Below are positions 35,610 to 43,485 of a DNA stretch of 64,000 nucleotides, piece after piece (positions within the stretch are counted from its first letter, which is position 1; the number at the start of each line of letters is the position of its first letter). A model generated the notes under the pieces. It saw only the letters and a list, made by a program, of their open reading frames with translations, searched no databases and was not told where the DNA came from. The translations under genes were made by a program, and so were the position numbers. The stretch is from an uncultured Oscillospiraceae bacterium (GTDB lineage Bacteria; Bacillota; Clostridia; Oscillospirales; Oscillospiraceae): the NCBI GenBank assembly GCA_934565795.1, contig CAKTIM010000008.1, positions 1 to 64,000 on the forward strand. The letters are read 5' to 3'.

Positions 35610-36248
35610 TCAAAGAATTTTGGCGGCGTGGGGGGATTGGGCTACCTGTTTTACTTTTTCGCGGAAGGCGGCGCAGGCGGCGGTGCAGGCGGATTGGGTG
35701 CCGCTCAGGAGAGCGCCGCCGAAGTTGGTTTCGCTGGGCGGGGCATAGAGCTTGCACAGCGTCACGTCCGCCGCCTTCATGGCCTCGTCCAGGGCGTACA
35801 TGGCCTCCAGCGGCGGGGCGATCAGGTAGGCAATGGCGCTGCCCACCGGGACATTTGCCTCCGCCGCCAGGAAGGAGCCCACGCTGCTGACGGTGTGGGC
35901 CAGGCAGGGCACGCCGCTCAGCTCCTCGAAGCCCACCCGCTCCAGGGTGCTCAGGGCCGCCTCCATGGCGCTCCTGGCCGCGCCGGGGGTGCGGGCCGCC
36001 AGGATGCCGATGACTTCCCCGGCGTTGGGGGTAGAGGCGTTGGCGCTGCCTGCGTAAAAGCTGCGGGCATAGCAAACCTGCGCCTGGGCCGCCTTGGTGG
36101 CGGCGTCCAGAGCGATATAGGTGGCGTCGTCGCAGTCCGTGGTGAGCATGGCCAGGGAGGAATAGCCCTCCGGCGCGCCCAGCCCCCGGCACAGCGGCGG
36201 CGCGGCGTTGGCCAGATAGCGCACCGCCAGAACCCGGACGGGGATCAT
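35610..36248 (-). CDS. eutL: Microcompartment shell protein EutL (BMC-T)
   Basis: This 212-residue trimeric shell protein has two circularly permuted BMC domains, with segments SSLAMLTTDCDDATYIALDAAT (part), YARSFYAGSANASTPNAGEVIG and DVTLCKLYAPPSETNFGGALLSG typical of EutL. Trimers have gated pores for cofactors. ATG 36248 overlaps the eutC stop by 4 nt. The last residues (AAKIL and stop) lie in repeat DNA, so the natural end may have been replaced. Confidence 0.93.
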   Translation of the reverse strand: MIPVRVLAVRYLANAAPPLCRGLGAPEGYSSLAMLTTDCDDATYIALDAATKAAQAQVCYARSFYAGSANASTPNAGEVIGILAARTPGAARSAMEAALSTLERVGFEELSGVPCLAHTVSSVGSFLAAEANVPVGSAIAYLIAPPLEAMYALDEAMKAADVTLCKLYAPPSETNFGGALLSGTQSACTAACAAFREKVKQVAQSPHAAKIL

Positions 36249-37153
36249 GCGCCCTCCTCCAGATGCAGCTGCACGCCGGAGACCTTCCGCCGGAGGATCG
36301 TCTCGATCAGCCCCGCGATGTGCGCCCCGGCCTCCACGGCAGGGGTGCCCTGGGCGTGGATATTGCTCACCACCGTGCGGCTGGATTCCAGTACCCCGGT
36401 GCGGGGCTGGTAGGTCAGGTAGGCGGACATGCTCTTGTCCGTCACCAGGCCCGGCCGCTCGCCCACCAGCACACACACCAGCTCGCACCCGGTAATGTCG
36501 CCCACCGCGTCCCCCGCGCCCACCCGGCAGTAGCGGACGAACACGGGGTTATCCGTCTCGATCCCGCGAAGCTTCAGCCCATCCCGGATGGCGGCGGCGC
36601 AGTCCATGGCGTTGGCCATGATGGCCGCGGAGGACAGCCCGTCGCCGATCACGAGCTGCACTCTGGGCCGGTTCGGCACGGCGGCGCGGAGCTTTGCGGC
36701 GTTCTCCTCGTCAAAGCTTCGCCCCAGGTCGGGCCGGGTCAGGTATTCGTCCTTGCTGCGGCAGCGGGTCTGTATCTCCACCATGCCGTGATTTTTGGCA
36801 AAATCCTCCGGCACCTGCATAAACACCGTGTCCTGGGCCGCCGCGTGGTCGGCCCGGAAGCGCAGCATGGTCAGGGTCTTGTATCTGGCCCCGGCCTTGC
36901 CGCAGCCCAGGCGGGCAGGGGTTTTCTCCTTCAGGCGGCGGTATTCCGCCTCCCGCTCCGGGTGCTCCACCAGATACAGCTTTCGCAGATCCAGCGCCGT
37001 GATATCCGGCACAAAATCGCCGTCCCGGAAATCCGGGGGCTGCTGCTCCGGCTGGGGCCGGGTGGGGCGGTAGTCGGCGGCCTTCACCGCCGGCTCGTGC
37101 CCCATCTGCCCCAATATTTCCGCCACCATGGCGGTCAGCTCCTGCTTATTCAT
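36245..37153 (-). CDS. eutC: Ethanolamine ammonia-lyase small subunit EutC
   Basis: This 302-residue subunit pairs with EutB to bind adenosylcobalamin. Conserved segments are VPDITALDLRKLYLVEHPERE, CGKAGARYKTLTMLRFRADHAAA (part) and GDITGCELVCVLVGERPGL. The N-terminal helix MNKQELTAMVAEILGQM fits the known encapsulation signal of EutC. It lies between eutA and eutL, away from eutB. Confidence 0.94.
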   Translation of the reverse strand: MNKQELTAMVAEILGQMGHEPAVKAADYRPTRPQPEQQPPDFRDGDFVPDITALDLRKLYLVEHPEREAEYRRLKEKTPARLGCGKAGARYKTLTMLRFRADHAAAQDTVFMQVPEDFAKNHGMVEIQTRCRSKDEYLTRPDLGRSFDEENAAKLRAAVPNRPRVQLVIGDGLSSAAIMANAMDCAAAIRDGLKLRGIETDNPVFVRYCRVGAGDAVGDITGCELVCVLVGERPGLVTDKSMSAYLTYQPRTGVLESSRTVVSNIHAQGTPAVEAGAHIAGLIETILRRKVSGVQLHLEEGA

Positions 37154-37168
37154 TGTAAACCTCCTCGC

Positions 37169-38506
37169 CTATGTTTCACTTTTTTGCAGCACCAGGGTTT
37201 TCACCACCACCGGGAAGGCGGGGCCTCGCTGCTCGCCCACGTCCAGATAGTCCCCGGCCCGTACCCGGATGCGGTCGATGCACAGGATCGCCGCGTTCGT
37301 CCCCAGCCGCAGGGCCAGCGCCTGCCCCAGGGCCTTGGCCATGTCCTGCTCCAGGCACAAATAGATCGGCTGGGGCAGCTGCGCCAGTTCCCCGGCCAGC
37401 GCCGAAAGCTGCTGATAGGATGGGTTCCCCATCCCGGGCAGCGCCAGAAACACCGGCCCCTCCTGCTGTATGCGCTGCGCCTCCGACTGGATCACCGGGA
37501 TGTTTTTCAGCGGGAACAACACATTCTGGCTGAACACCGTGCTGCCGGAGAGCTGGGTGCTGTGGCAGCCCGCGCCGATGACGGTGGCCCGGATGGTCTG
37601 GCTGCCCAGCACATATTTCCCGGCGCACAGAACGCTTTCCCGGATGGCCTGCCCCAGCAGGACGCCCAGGTCGCCGAACCGCTCCCAGGGCAGCGGCTGC
37701 CGGATGCAGTCCGCCACGCCGCCGGAGAAGGAAATGGTCAGCGCCTCCCCCGGCGCGTTCAGCGGCAGCGTTCCCTCTGCCTCCGCCGTGGTCAGCCGCT
37801 CCAGCAGGCCGTCGCTGGGCCGCAGTCCCGCCGCCATCTCCAGGGCCTCCGTCAGGCGGCGGGCCAGGCGCTGCCCGGCCTCCTTTTCCAGCCGGTCCCC
37901 CACGGCTCCCTGAAAAATTCCCCGCAGCACCGGGGAAATATAGGTGATGATGCCGCCGTCCAGCTTAATCAGTCTGCCGCCCACGTTCAGGCAGCCGGTG
38001 GCAGCGATCTCCCCCCGGCGGATCAGCGCCAGGTTGCTGGTGCCGCCGCCGATGTCCATATGCAGCACCGTTTCGCCGGTTTTTTCACTATAATCCACCG
38101 CTCCCGCGCCCTTGGCGGCCAGGACGCTTTCCAGATCCGGCCCCGCTGCCGCCACCACGAAATTCCCCGCCAGGTCGGCCAGGGCCTCCGTTACGGCGGC
38201 GGCGTTCTCCGTCCGGCTGGTCTCGCCGGTGACGATCACCGCGCCGGTATCCACATCGGCGCGGGAGATGCCCGCGCGCTCATATTCCCGCTCCACGATG
38301 CGGCGCAGCGCGGGGGCATCCATGCGGTTCCCCTCCAGCAGGGGGGTAAAATACACCGGGCTTTGATACAGCAGCTCCCGCTCCTGAATCTCCAGCTCCG
38401 GCACGGCAAAGGCCCCCGCCCGGTTGTGCACCGTCAGCCGGGACACCACCATCTGGGTCGAGGTCGTGCCCACATCCAGGCCCACGCTCAGAAGCGTCTC
38501 ATCCAC
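37169..38506 (-). CDS. eutA: Ethanolamine ammonia-lyase reactivating factor EutA
   Basis: This 445-residue actin-fold (Hsp70-like) ATPase removes damaged cobalamin from EutBC. The phosphate-binding regions GLDVGTTSTQMVVS (residues 9-22) and MDIGGGTSNLALI (about 152-164) are clear. It overlaps the end of eutG by 8 nt at its start and lies 15 nt before eutC. Confidence 0.94.
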   Translation of the reverse strand: MDETLLSVGLDVGTTSTQMVVSRLTVHNRAGAFAVPELEIQERELLYQSPVYFTPLLEGNRMDAPALRRIVEREYERAGISRADVDTGAVIVTGETSRTENAAAVTEALADLAGNFVVAAAGPDLESVLAAKGAGAVDYSEKTGETVLHMDIGGGTSNLALIRRGEIAATGCLNVGGRLIKLDGGIITYISPVLRGIFQGAVGDRLEKEAGQRLARRLTEALEMAAGLRPSDGLLERLTTAEAEGTLPLNAPGEALTISFSGGVADCIRQPLPWERFGDLGVLLGQAIRESVLCAGKYVLGSQTIRATVIGAGCHSTQLSGSTVFSQNVLFPLKNIPVIQSEAQRIQQEGPVFLALPGMGNPSYQQLSALAGELAQLPQPIYLCLEQDMAKALGQALALRLGTNAAILCIDRIRVRAGDYLDVGEQRGPAFPVVVKTLVLQKSET

Positions 38507-39581
38507 GGCCCCCCGCCTCCTCCAGAATCCGGCGGATCACAAATTCCTCCACGGGAATGGGATTGGTTGCAATGCAGGGATCCTCCAGCACCGCCTCCAC
38601 GATCCGGGGCAGGCTCTCCCGGATCTTCTGGGGCGGGATCCCCGCCTGGGCCAGACTCTCCGGCAGACCCAGCTCCCGGCGCAGGCGGAGCAGCCCGTTT
38701 TTCAGGTTCCGCACCGCCACGGCGTCGGCGCTGCCCGCCATTCCCGCCGCCCGGGCCAGCTCTGCGTAGCGGTGCAGCGCCGCGTTGGAATTGCAGCTGA
38801 GCACCGCCGGAAGCAGCACCGCGTTCAGCCTGCCGTGGGGTACATGGAACAGGCCGCCCAGGCTGTGGGAAATGGCATGGCACACCCCCAGCCCCGCCTG
38901 GGAAAACGCGACCCCCGCCATGGTGGAGGCCAGATGCATCCGTAGCCGCACCTCCTTGCGCCCGGCGTAGGAGGCCGGCAGCACCGCGTAGGCAATGCGG
39001 AAGCTCTCACGGGCATACATGTCCGAGATCACACCGGCCCGGGTGGCCACATAGGCCTCCATGGCATGGGTCAGCACATCAAAGCCGGAATCCGCGATCA
39101 GCCCCGGCGGCAGCGCGTCCAGCAGGTCGCTGTCCAGAATGGCGGCGTCGGGCCGCAGCTTTTCGTCCACCAGGGGATGCTTGGCCTTGCCGTGGGTCAG
39201 GATCGCAAAATCCGTGACCTCCGAGCCGGAGCCGGAGGTGGTGGGAATGGCCACCAGCGGGAAGCTCCCCTGGGCAAAATAGGCCATGGCCTTGGCGCAG
39301 TCCATGGCGCTGCCGCCGCCCAGGGCCACCAGCAGCTCCGGCTGGAACTGCTTCAGCTTTGCCGTGCCCTCGGCGGCCAGGGCCACCGTGGGGTCGGGCT
39401 GCACGGCGTCAAAATATTCCACCTGCTCCGCGCCCGACAGCTTTGCGATCCGCTCCGCCGTGCCGTTCTTCATAAAATAGGGATCCGTTACCAGTAGCAG
39501 CCGCCGGGCCTTGAACCGCTCCAGCGCGCAGACGGCACCGGCTCCCGCATAAATCTTTGTTGCTAAGGAGAATTCCTCCAT
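38499..39581 (-). CDS. eutG: Iron-containing alcohol dehydrogenase (EutG/PduQ-like)
   Basis: This 360-residue group-III alcohol dehydrogenase reduces acetaldehyde to ethanol and regenerates NAD for EutE. The NAD-binding GGGSAMDCAKA (about 93-103) and PTTSGSGSEVTDFA are present. Iron ligands are an Asp/His in DVLTHAMEAY (about 180-189) and two His in CHAISHSLGG and FHVPHGRLNA. It is first in the locus. Closest resemblance is to PduQ-type enzymes, so propanol as an alternative product is possible. Confidence 0.9.
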   Translation of the reverse strand: MEEFSLATKIYAGAGAVCALERFKARRLLLVTDPYFMKNGTAERIAKLSGAEQVEYFDAVQPDPTVALAAEGTAKLKQFQPELLVALGGGSAMDCAKAMAYFAQGSFPLVAIPTTSGSGSEVTDFAILTHGKAKHPLVDEKLRPDAAILDSDLLDALPPGLIADSGFDVLTHAMEAYVATRAGVISDMYARESFRIAYAVLPASYAGRKEVRLRMHLASTMAGVAFSQAGLGVCHAISHSLGGLFHVPHGRLNAVLLPAVLSCNSNAALHRYAELARAAGMAGSADAVAVRNLKNGLLRLRRELGLPESLAQAGIPPQKIRESLPRIVEAVLEDPCIATNPIPVEEFVIRRILEEAGGRG

Positions 39582-39670
39582 TTACCCACCCGCCTTTTCA
39601 GCACTATTATGTCCGATGTTTCCAAAATCATGTGAAAGGGGCAAATTTTTTCCGGGGCGAAAAATGAGGG

Positions 39671-39699
39671 TTGGCATTCCAGAACAAATGTGTTATGAT
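39671..39699 (+). promoter_or_regulatory. Promoter of the ruvCAB operon
   Basis: -35 TTGGCA (39671-39676), 17-bp spacer, -10 TATGAT (39694-39699). It is divergent from eutG; the shared region is only 137 nt. No clear promoter for eutG was found in it. Confidence 0.8.
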
Positions 39700-39718
39700 A
39701 CTCGGTGAGGTGAATTTC

Positions 39719-39853
39719 ATGGAGAACAACGAGGAAAAGCGCGGCTACGTCCCCCGCCCGGCCTGGCAGGTCTGGGCCGCCAGAGTGGGCGTGGTGCTGT
39801 TTATCGCGCTGGTCATTTATCAATACATCCGCATCATGCGAGGTGGGCTGTGA
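39719..39853 (+). CDS. Small single-helix membrane protein upstream of ruvC
   Basis: This 44-residue peptide has an acidic-basic start (MENNEEKRGYVPRP) and one membrane helix (VWAARVGVVLFIALVIYQYI, about 18-37). GAGGTG lies 7 nt before ATG 39719, and the stop overlaps the GTG start of ruvC, so translation is coupled. No family is recognised. Confidence 0.7.
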   Translation: MENNEEKRGYVPRPAWQVWAARVGVVLFIALVIYQYIRIMRGGL

Positions 39854-40347
39854 AAATTCTGGGCATCGACCCCGGCTACGGCATCACCGGCTTCGGGCTG
39901 CTCCACGCCCAGCGGAGCCAGTTCCGGCTGCTGCGCTGCGGCGCCATCACCACCCCGCCGAACACGGATTTTTACTGGCGGCTGAGCGTGATCTACAATG
40001 ATATGGTGCAGCTGCTGACCATGGAAAAGCCGGACGCGGTGGCCATCGAGGAGCTGTTCTTCGGCCACAACGTCACCACCGGCATCAACGTGGCCCAGGC
40101 CAGGGGGGTGATCCTGCTGGCCGTGCAGCAGGCCAATATTCCGATTTTTGAGTACAAGCCCATGCAGGTCAAGCAGGCCGTGGTGGGTTATGGCAATGCC
40201 AGCAAGCATCAGGTGATGGATATGACCAAGCGCATCCTCCACCTGGAGGCGGTGCCCAAGCCGGACGACGCCGCCGACGCGGTGGCCATCGCCCTGTGCC
40301 ACGCCCGCAGCAGCACCAGCCTGCTGGCCGCAGGCCAGCGCAGATAG
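39850..40347 (+). CDS. ruvC: Holliday junction resolvase RuvC
   Basis: This 165-residue endonuclease cuts Holliday junctions. Catalytic acidic residues are in GIDPGYGITGFG (Asp7), IEELFF (about Glu68) and PDDAADAVAIALCH (about 138-151). It starts with GTG at 39850, overlapping the preceding small ORF. ruvA follows after 9 nt. Confidence 0.96.
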   Translation: MKILGIDPGYGITGFGLLHAQRSQFRLLRCGAITTPPNTDFYWRLSVIYNDMVQLLTMEKPDAVAIEELFFGHNVTTGINVAQARGVILLAVQQANIPIFEYKPMQVKQAVVGYGNASKHQVMDMTKRILHLEAVPKPDDAADAVAIALCHARSSTSLLAAGQRR

Positions 40348-40356
40348 GAGAACGAT

Positions 40357-40959
40357 ATGATTTATTATGTTTCCGGCAAGGTGACCATCCTGGAGCCGGG
40401 CCTGGCGGTGATCGACTGCGGCGGCGTGGGCTACGGCTGCCGCATCACGGGCTATACCGCCGCCCAGCTGAAGCTGAACACCGATGCCCGCCTGTTCGTC
40501 ACCGAGTCCATCCGGGAGGATGCCTACGACCTGTACGGCTTCATTTCCCGGGAGGAGCAGCGCTGCTTTGAGCTGCTCACCGGCATCAACGGCGTCGGCC
40601 CCAAGGCGGCGCTGTCCATCCTCTCCGCCGGGGGGCCGCAGAATTTCACCCTGGCCGTCATGACCGGGGACGAGAAGATGCTCACCGCCGCCCAGGGCGT
40701 GGGCAAAAAAATCGCCCAGCGGATCATCCTGGAGCTGAAGGACAAGCTGGGCGGCAGCAATATGGAATTCGATCTGTCCGCCGGAGCCGCGGCAGCCGCG
40801 CCCCAGGGGAGCGGCAGCCTCGCCCTGGCCACGGCGGCATTGCAGGAGCTGGGCTATTCCCCCGCCGAGATCAACCAGGCCCTGAAGGGCGCAGACCCCG
40901 GCGCACCCACGGAGGAACTCGTCCGCTACGCCCTGAAGGCCATGGTGATGAAGGGATAA
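40357..40959 (+). CDS. ruvA: Holliday junction branch migration protein RuvA
   Basis: This 200-residue protein forms the tetramer that binds the junction. The N-terminal OB fold (YVSGKVTILEPGLAVIDCGGVGYGC), the helix-hairpin-helix region (LTGINGVGPKAALSILS, VGKKIAQRIILELKDKLG) and a C-terminal RuvB-binding three-helix domain are present. Confidence 0.96.
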   Translation: MIYYVSGKVTILEPGLAVIDCGGVGYGCRITGYTAAQLKLNTDARLFVTESIREDAYDLYGFISREEQRCFELLTGINGVGPKAALSILSAGGPQNFTLAVMTGDEKMLTAAQGVGKKIAQRIILELKDKLGGSNMEFDLSAGAAAAAPQGSGSLALATAALQELGYSPAEINQALKGADPGAPTEELVRYALKAMVMKG

Positions 40960-40996
40960 TCCTTGGAAGGGATATTATCAAATACTGAGGTAAATT

Positions 40997-42034
40997 ATGA
41001 GTCTGGAATTTTCCGAAGGGCTGGAAACGCCCATCATTACCCCCACCTTTGTGCCCCAGGACGCGGCGGAGATCGGCCTGCGGCCCAAGCTGCTGGCGGA
41101 CTACACCGGCCAGGAGAAGGCAAAGGGGAATCTTTCCGTCTACATCGAGGCAGCCCGGCAGCGGGGGGAATGCCTTGACCACACCCTGCTCTACGGCCCT
41201 CCCGGCCTGGGCAAGACCACCCTGGCAGGGGTCATTGCCAACGAGATGGGGGTGAACATCCGCATCACCTCCGGCCCCGCCATTGAAAAGCCCGGCGACC
41301 TGGCGGCGCTGCTGACCAACCTGAATCCGGGGGACATTCTGTTCATCGACGAGATCCACCGCCTGAACCGGGTGGTGGAGGAAATTCTCTATCCGGCCAT
41401 GGAGGATTTCGCCATCGATATCATCGTGGGCAAGGGGCCAAGCGCCAACTCCATCCGCCTGGATCTGCCCAAATTCACCCTGGTGGGTGCAACCACCCGT
41501 GCAGGCCAGCTGTCCGCCCCCCTGCGGGATCGCTTCGGCGTGTCGCTGCGGCTGGAGCTGTATAAGACGGAGGAGCTGGCCCGGATCGTCACCCGCTCCG
41601 CCGCCATCCTGGGCATGCAGATCGACCCCCAGGGCGCGGTGGAGATCGCCTCCCGCAGCCGGGGCACCCCCAGAATTGCCAACCGCTTCCTGCGCCGGGT
41701 GCGGGACTTCGCGCAGATCATGGGCGACGGAATCATCACCAAGGAGGCCGCCGACATGGCCCTGAGCCGGCTGGAGGTGGACAAGCTGGGCCTGGACGCC
41801 ATCGACCGCCGGATGCTCACCGCCATCATCCGCAACTACGGCGGCGGCCCCGTGGGCCTGGAGACCCTGGCCGCCACCATCGGCGAGGAGTCCGTCACCC
41901 TGGAGGATGTTTACGAGCCGTACCTGATGCAGCTGGGCTTCCTGACCCGCACCCCCCGGGGGCGGTGCGTCACCCAGCTGGCCTATGACCATCTGCACAT
42001 CCCCTACGAGGGGCAGACCCAGTTCAGCCTTTGA
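40997..42034 (+). CDS. ruvB: Holliday junction branch migration ATPase RuvB
   Basis: This 345-residue AAA+ motor drives branch migration with RuvA. Walker [16 protein letters not shown] (about 65-79), Walker [11 protein letters not shown], sensor 1 VGATTRAG and the C-terminal winged helix ([17 protein letters not shown]) are all seen. It ends the small ORF-ruvCAB operon. Confidence 0.97.
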   Translation: MSLEFSEGLETPIITPTFVPQDAAEIGLRPKLLADYTGQEKAKGNLSVYIEAARQRGECLDHTLLYGPPGLGKTTLAGVIANEMGVNIRITSGPAIEKPGDLAALLTNLNPGDILFIDEIHRLNRVVEEILYPAMEDFAIDIIVGKGPSANSIRLDLPKFTLVGATTRAGQLSAPLRDRFGVSLRLELYKTEELARIVTRSAAILGMQIDPQGAVEIASRSRGTPRIANRFLRRVRDFAQIMGDGIITKEAADMALSRLEVDKLGLDAIDRRMLTAIIRNYGGGPVGLETLAATIGEESVTLEDVYEPYLMQLGFLTRTPRGRCVTQLAYDHLHIPYEGQTQFSL

Positions 42035-42120
42035 CGCATGTCTCTGTGATGTGTACGTTTGTCCACGGTTGGCATAGTGCATAAATGTGATAAAAAATAA
42101 AATAAAATTTTCATAAAGGA

Positions 42121-42149
42121 TTGACAACTCCCACACAAGTGTGTATAAT
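42121..42149 (+). promoter_or_regulatory. Consensus promoter of the zinc-ribbon gene
   Basis: Exact TTGACA (42121-42126), 17-bp spacer, exact TATAAT (42144-42149). The spacer holds an ACACA-AG-TGTGT inverted repeat that could bind a regulator. A GTGGCC/GGCCAC hairpin (42158-42175) lies at the start of the roughly 95-nt leader. Confidence 0.9.
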
Positions 42150-42251
42150 TCTCAACAGTGGCCGCATTTGGCCACATAATCCAGACCCTGCGTATTCAAC
42201 CATTCCGGTAGACTTTCACGGGGCAAATATAACGGAGAGAGGTATTTCCAA

Positions 42252-42530
42252 ATGTACGAAGATAAGACTTTGAAGTGCAAAGATTGCGGCAACGAGTTCG
42301 TGTTCACCGCCGGTGAGCAGGCTTTCTATGCCGAGCGCGGCTTCCAGAATGAGCCTCAGCGCTGCAAGGCATGTCGTGATGCCCGCAAGAACAGCACCCG
42401 TGGCCCCCGTGAGTTCTTCACCGCTACCTGCGCACGCTGCGGCGGCGAGGCTAAGGTTCCCTTCGAGCCGAAGTCCGATCGTCCCGTGTACTGCAGCGAG
42501 TGCTTCGCTCAGATGCGCGCCAACGGCTAA
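42252..42530 (+). CDS. Zinc-ribbon protein
   Basis: This 92-residue protein has two treble-clef/zinc-ribbon motifs: CKDCG...CKACRDARK (residues 9-41) and CARCGGEAKVPF...YCSECF (about 58-86). It is a small stand-alone protein common in Clostridia with unknown role; nucleic-acid binding is possible. Perfect consensus promoter, long leader and codon use unlike the GC-rich neighbours (more GCT, CGT, AAG) suggest very high expression. Confidence 0.85.
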   Translation: MYEDKTLKCKDCGNEFVFTAGEQAFYAERGFQNEPQRCKACRDARKNSTRGPREFFTATCARCGGEAKVPFEPKSDRPVYCSECFAQMRANG

Positions 42531-42552
42531 TCTGATTTTTTAAGATCACCAT

Positions 42553-42580
42553 CGGGGCAGCTCCACACGGAGCTGCCCCG
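42553..42580 (+). terminator. Hairpin after the zinc-ribbon gene
   Basis: A perfect 12-bp stem CGGGGCAGCTCC with a 4-nt loop lies 22 nt after the stop. The U-run is missing, so it may stabilise the mRNA end rather than terminate alone. Confidence 0.55.
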
Positions 42581-42663
42581 ATGTGTCACTCAGAGATACT
42601 TTAAAAGTGAAGCCCTCGCCGCCCTGCCGCTTCGGCGGCAGCCCGTTGAGCGCTGCGCCCCCT

Positions 42664-43019
42664 CCGTAGGGGTTGGCAACCTGCCGACCCTGAACCTTAC
42701 GGTTTCAATCGCACCGCGTTGAATAGCAAGCACCCCACCCGTAGGGGCGGATACCAGCCGTCCGCAACGTCGCGGAATTGAGCTGTCAGTTGAATGAAAA
42801 TTGCTAAAAGCTTCTGAGTTCGTAGGGGGCGGCAATTTGTCGCCCCGCAACGTTGTCGCCTTGATAGCAGTGCGATGAATGGGAGCAGATTGTAGCCCTC
42901 TCTCAAGCTTCCCCCGTGGGGAAGCTTGAGGGGTGTATTCTTTTACGGTATGCGTTCATCTTTACTGCTTCCTAAACCGCGGGGTTGAGGGTCGACAAAT
43001 TGCCGACCCCTACGGGGGG
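42664..43019. repeat. Composite repeat island 8
   Basis: Units GTAGGGGTTGGCAACCTGCCGACCC, GGGGCGGATACCAGCCGTCC and GGGGGCGGCAATTTGTCGCCCC are seen, ending with GGGTCGACAAATTGCCGACCCCTACGG. No gene in it. The 43020-43159 stretch is unique, AT-richer DNA before the T-box promoter. Confidence 0.82.
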
Positions 43020-43159
43020 TAGTTGATTTTTATGTTTCTATTTAACTTACTGCTGGCAAAACCGTCGGGGGGCGGGTGGTGGATGTTACAAAAAAGTGGG
43101 GGTGGATTTGTTGAAAATATTACCTACTAAACAAGTTGGTAAAAATTTTTCAAAAGCTC

Positions 43160-43188
43160 TTGACAAACGGGGGAAGTTGCGCTAGTAT
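43160..43188 (+). promoter_or_regulatory. Promoter of the T-box-metNIQ transcript
   Basis: Exact -35 TTGACA (43160-43165), 17-bp spacer, -10 TAGTAT (43183-43188). Confidence 0.82.
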
Positions 43189-43194
43189 AGCACC

Positions 43195-43467
43195 ATCGAT
43201 TTTGAGAAGGCAGTGATGGGAAGAGTAAGCCCGCCGATGCCGTGCAGAGAGCCCCGTTTGGTGGAAAGGGGTACGGATAGACGCGCTGAACATGGCCCCG
43301 GAGCCGCATGGGTGATAATTGGCCCATGACGGGTGCGCCCGTTAAAGCGCAGGAGTATGATGGTACTCCCTGAGGCAGCATTCCGCGAGGGGGCTGCGAA
43401 ACAAGGTGGTAACACGGATTTGCATCCGTCCTTGTGCTGATTGGCATGAGGACGGATTTTTTATTTT
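43195..43467 (+). promoter_or_regulatory. T-box leader (tRNA-Met sensing) of metNIQ
   Basis: This approximately 270-nt leader contains Stem I with the GA-rich AGAGTAAG region, a candidate specifier codon ATG in GAACATGG (about 43286-43293), and the T-box core ACAAGGTGGTAACACGG (43401-43417), in which TGGT can pair with the ACCA end of an uncharged tRNA. A terminator (43424-43467) follows. Uncharged tRNA-Met would favour readthrough into the methionine importer. The core is a variant of the usual GGGTGGNACCGCG. Confidence 0.85.
43424..43467 (+). terminator. Conditional terminator of the T-box
   Basis: The 9-bp stem ATCCGTCCT (43424-43432) / AGGACGGAT (43449-43457) is followed by a T-rich tract. 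Its 5' arm region overlaps bases that would pair with the T-box core in the antiterminator. Confidence 0.88.
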
Positions 43468-43485
43468 AAAACGGGAGGGATTTGA

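Noticed and set aside
36263..38800. An 845-codon plus-strand open frame opposite eutC and eutA
   Set aside because: It lies antisense to clear eut genes, has Gly/Gln/His-rich low-complexity composition and no ribosome-binding site. Long antisense frames are common in GC-rich DNA.
39582..39718. An ANTAR-type (EutV) antiterminator hairpin pair upstream of eutG
   Set aside because: I looked for the paired AGCAANGRRGCUC-like hairpins in the leader and did not find them, and eutV/eutW are not in the window.
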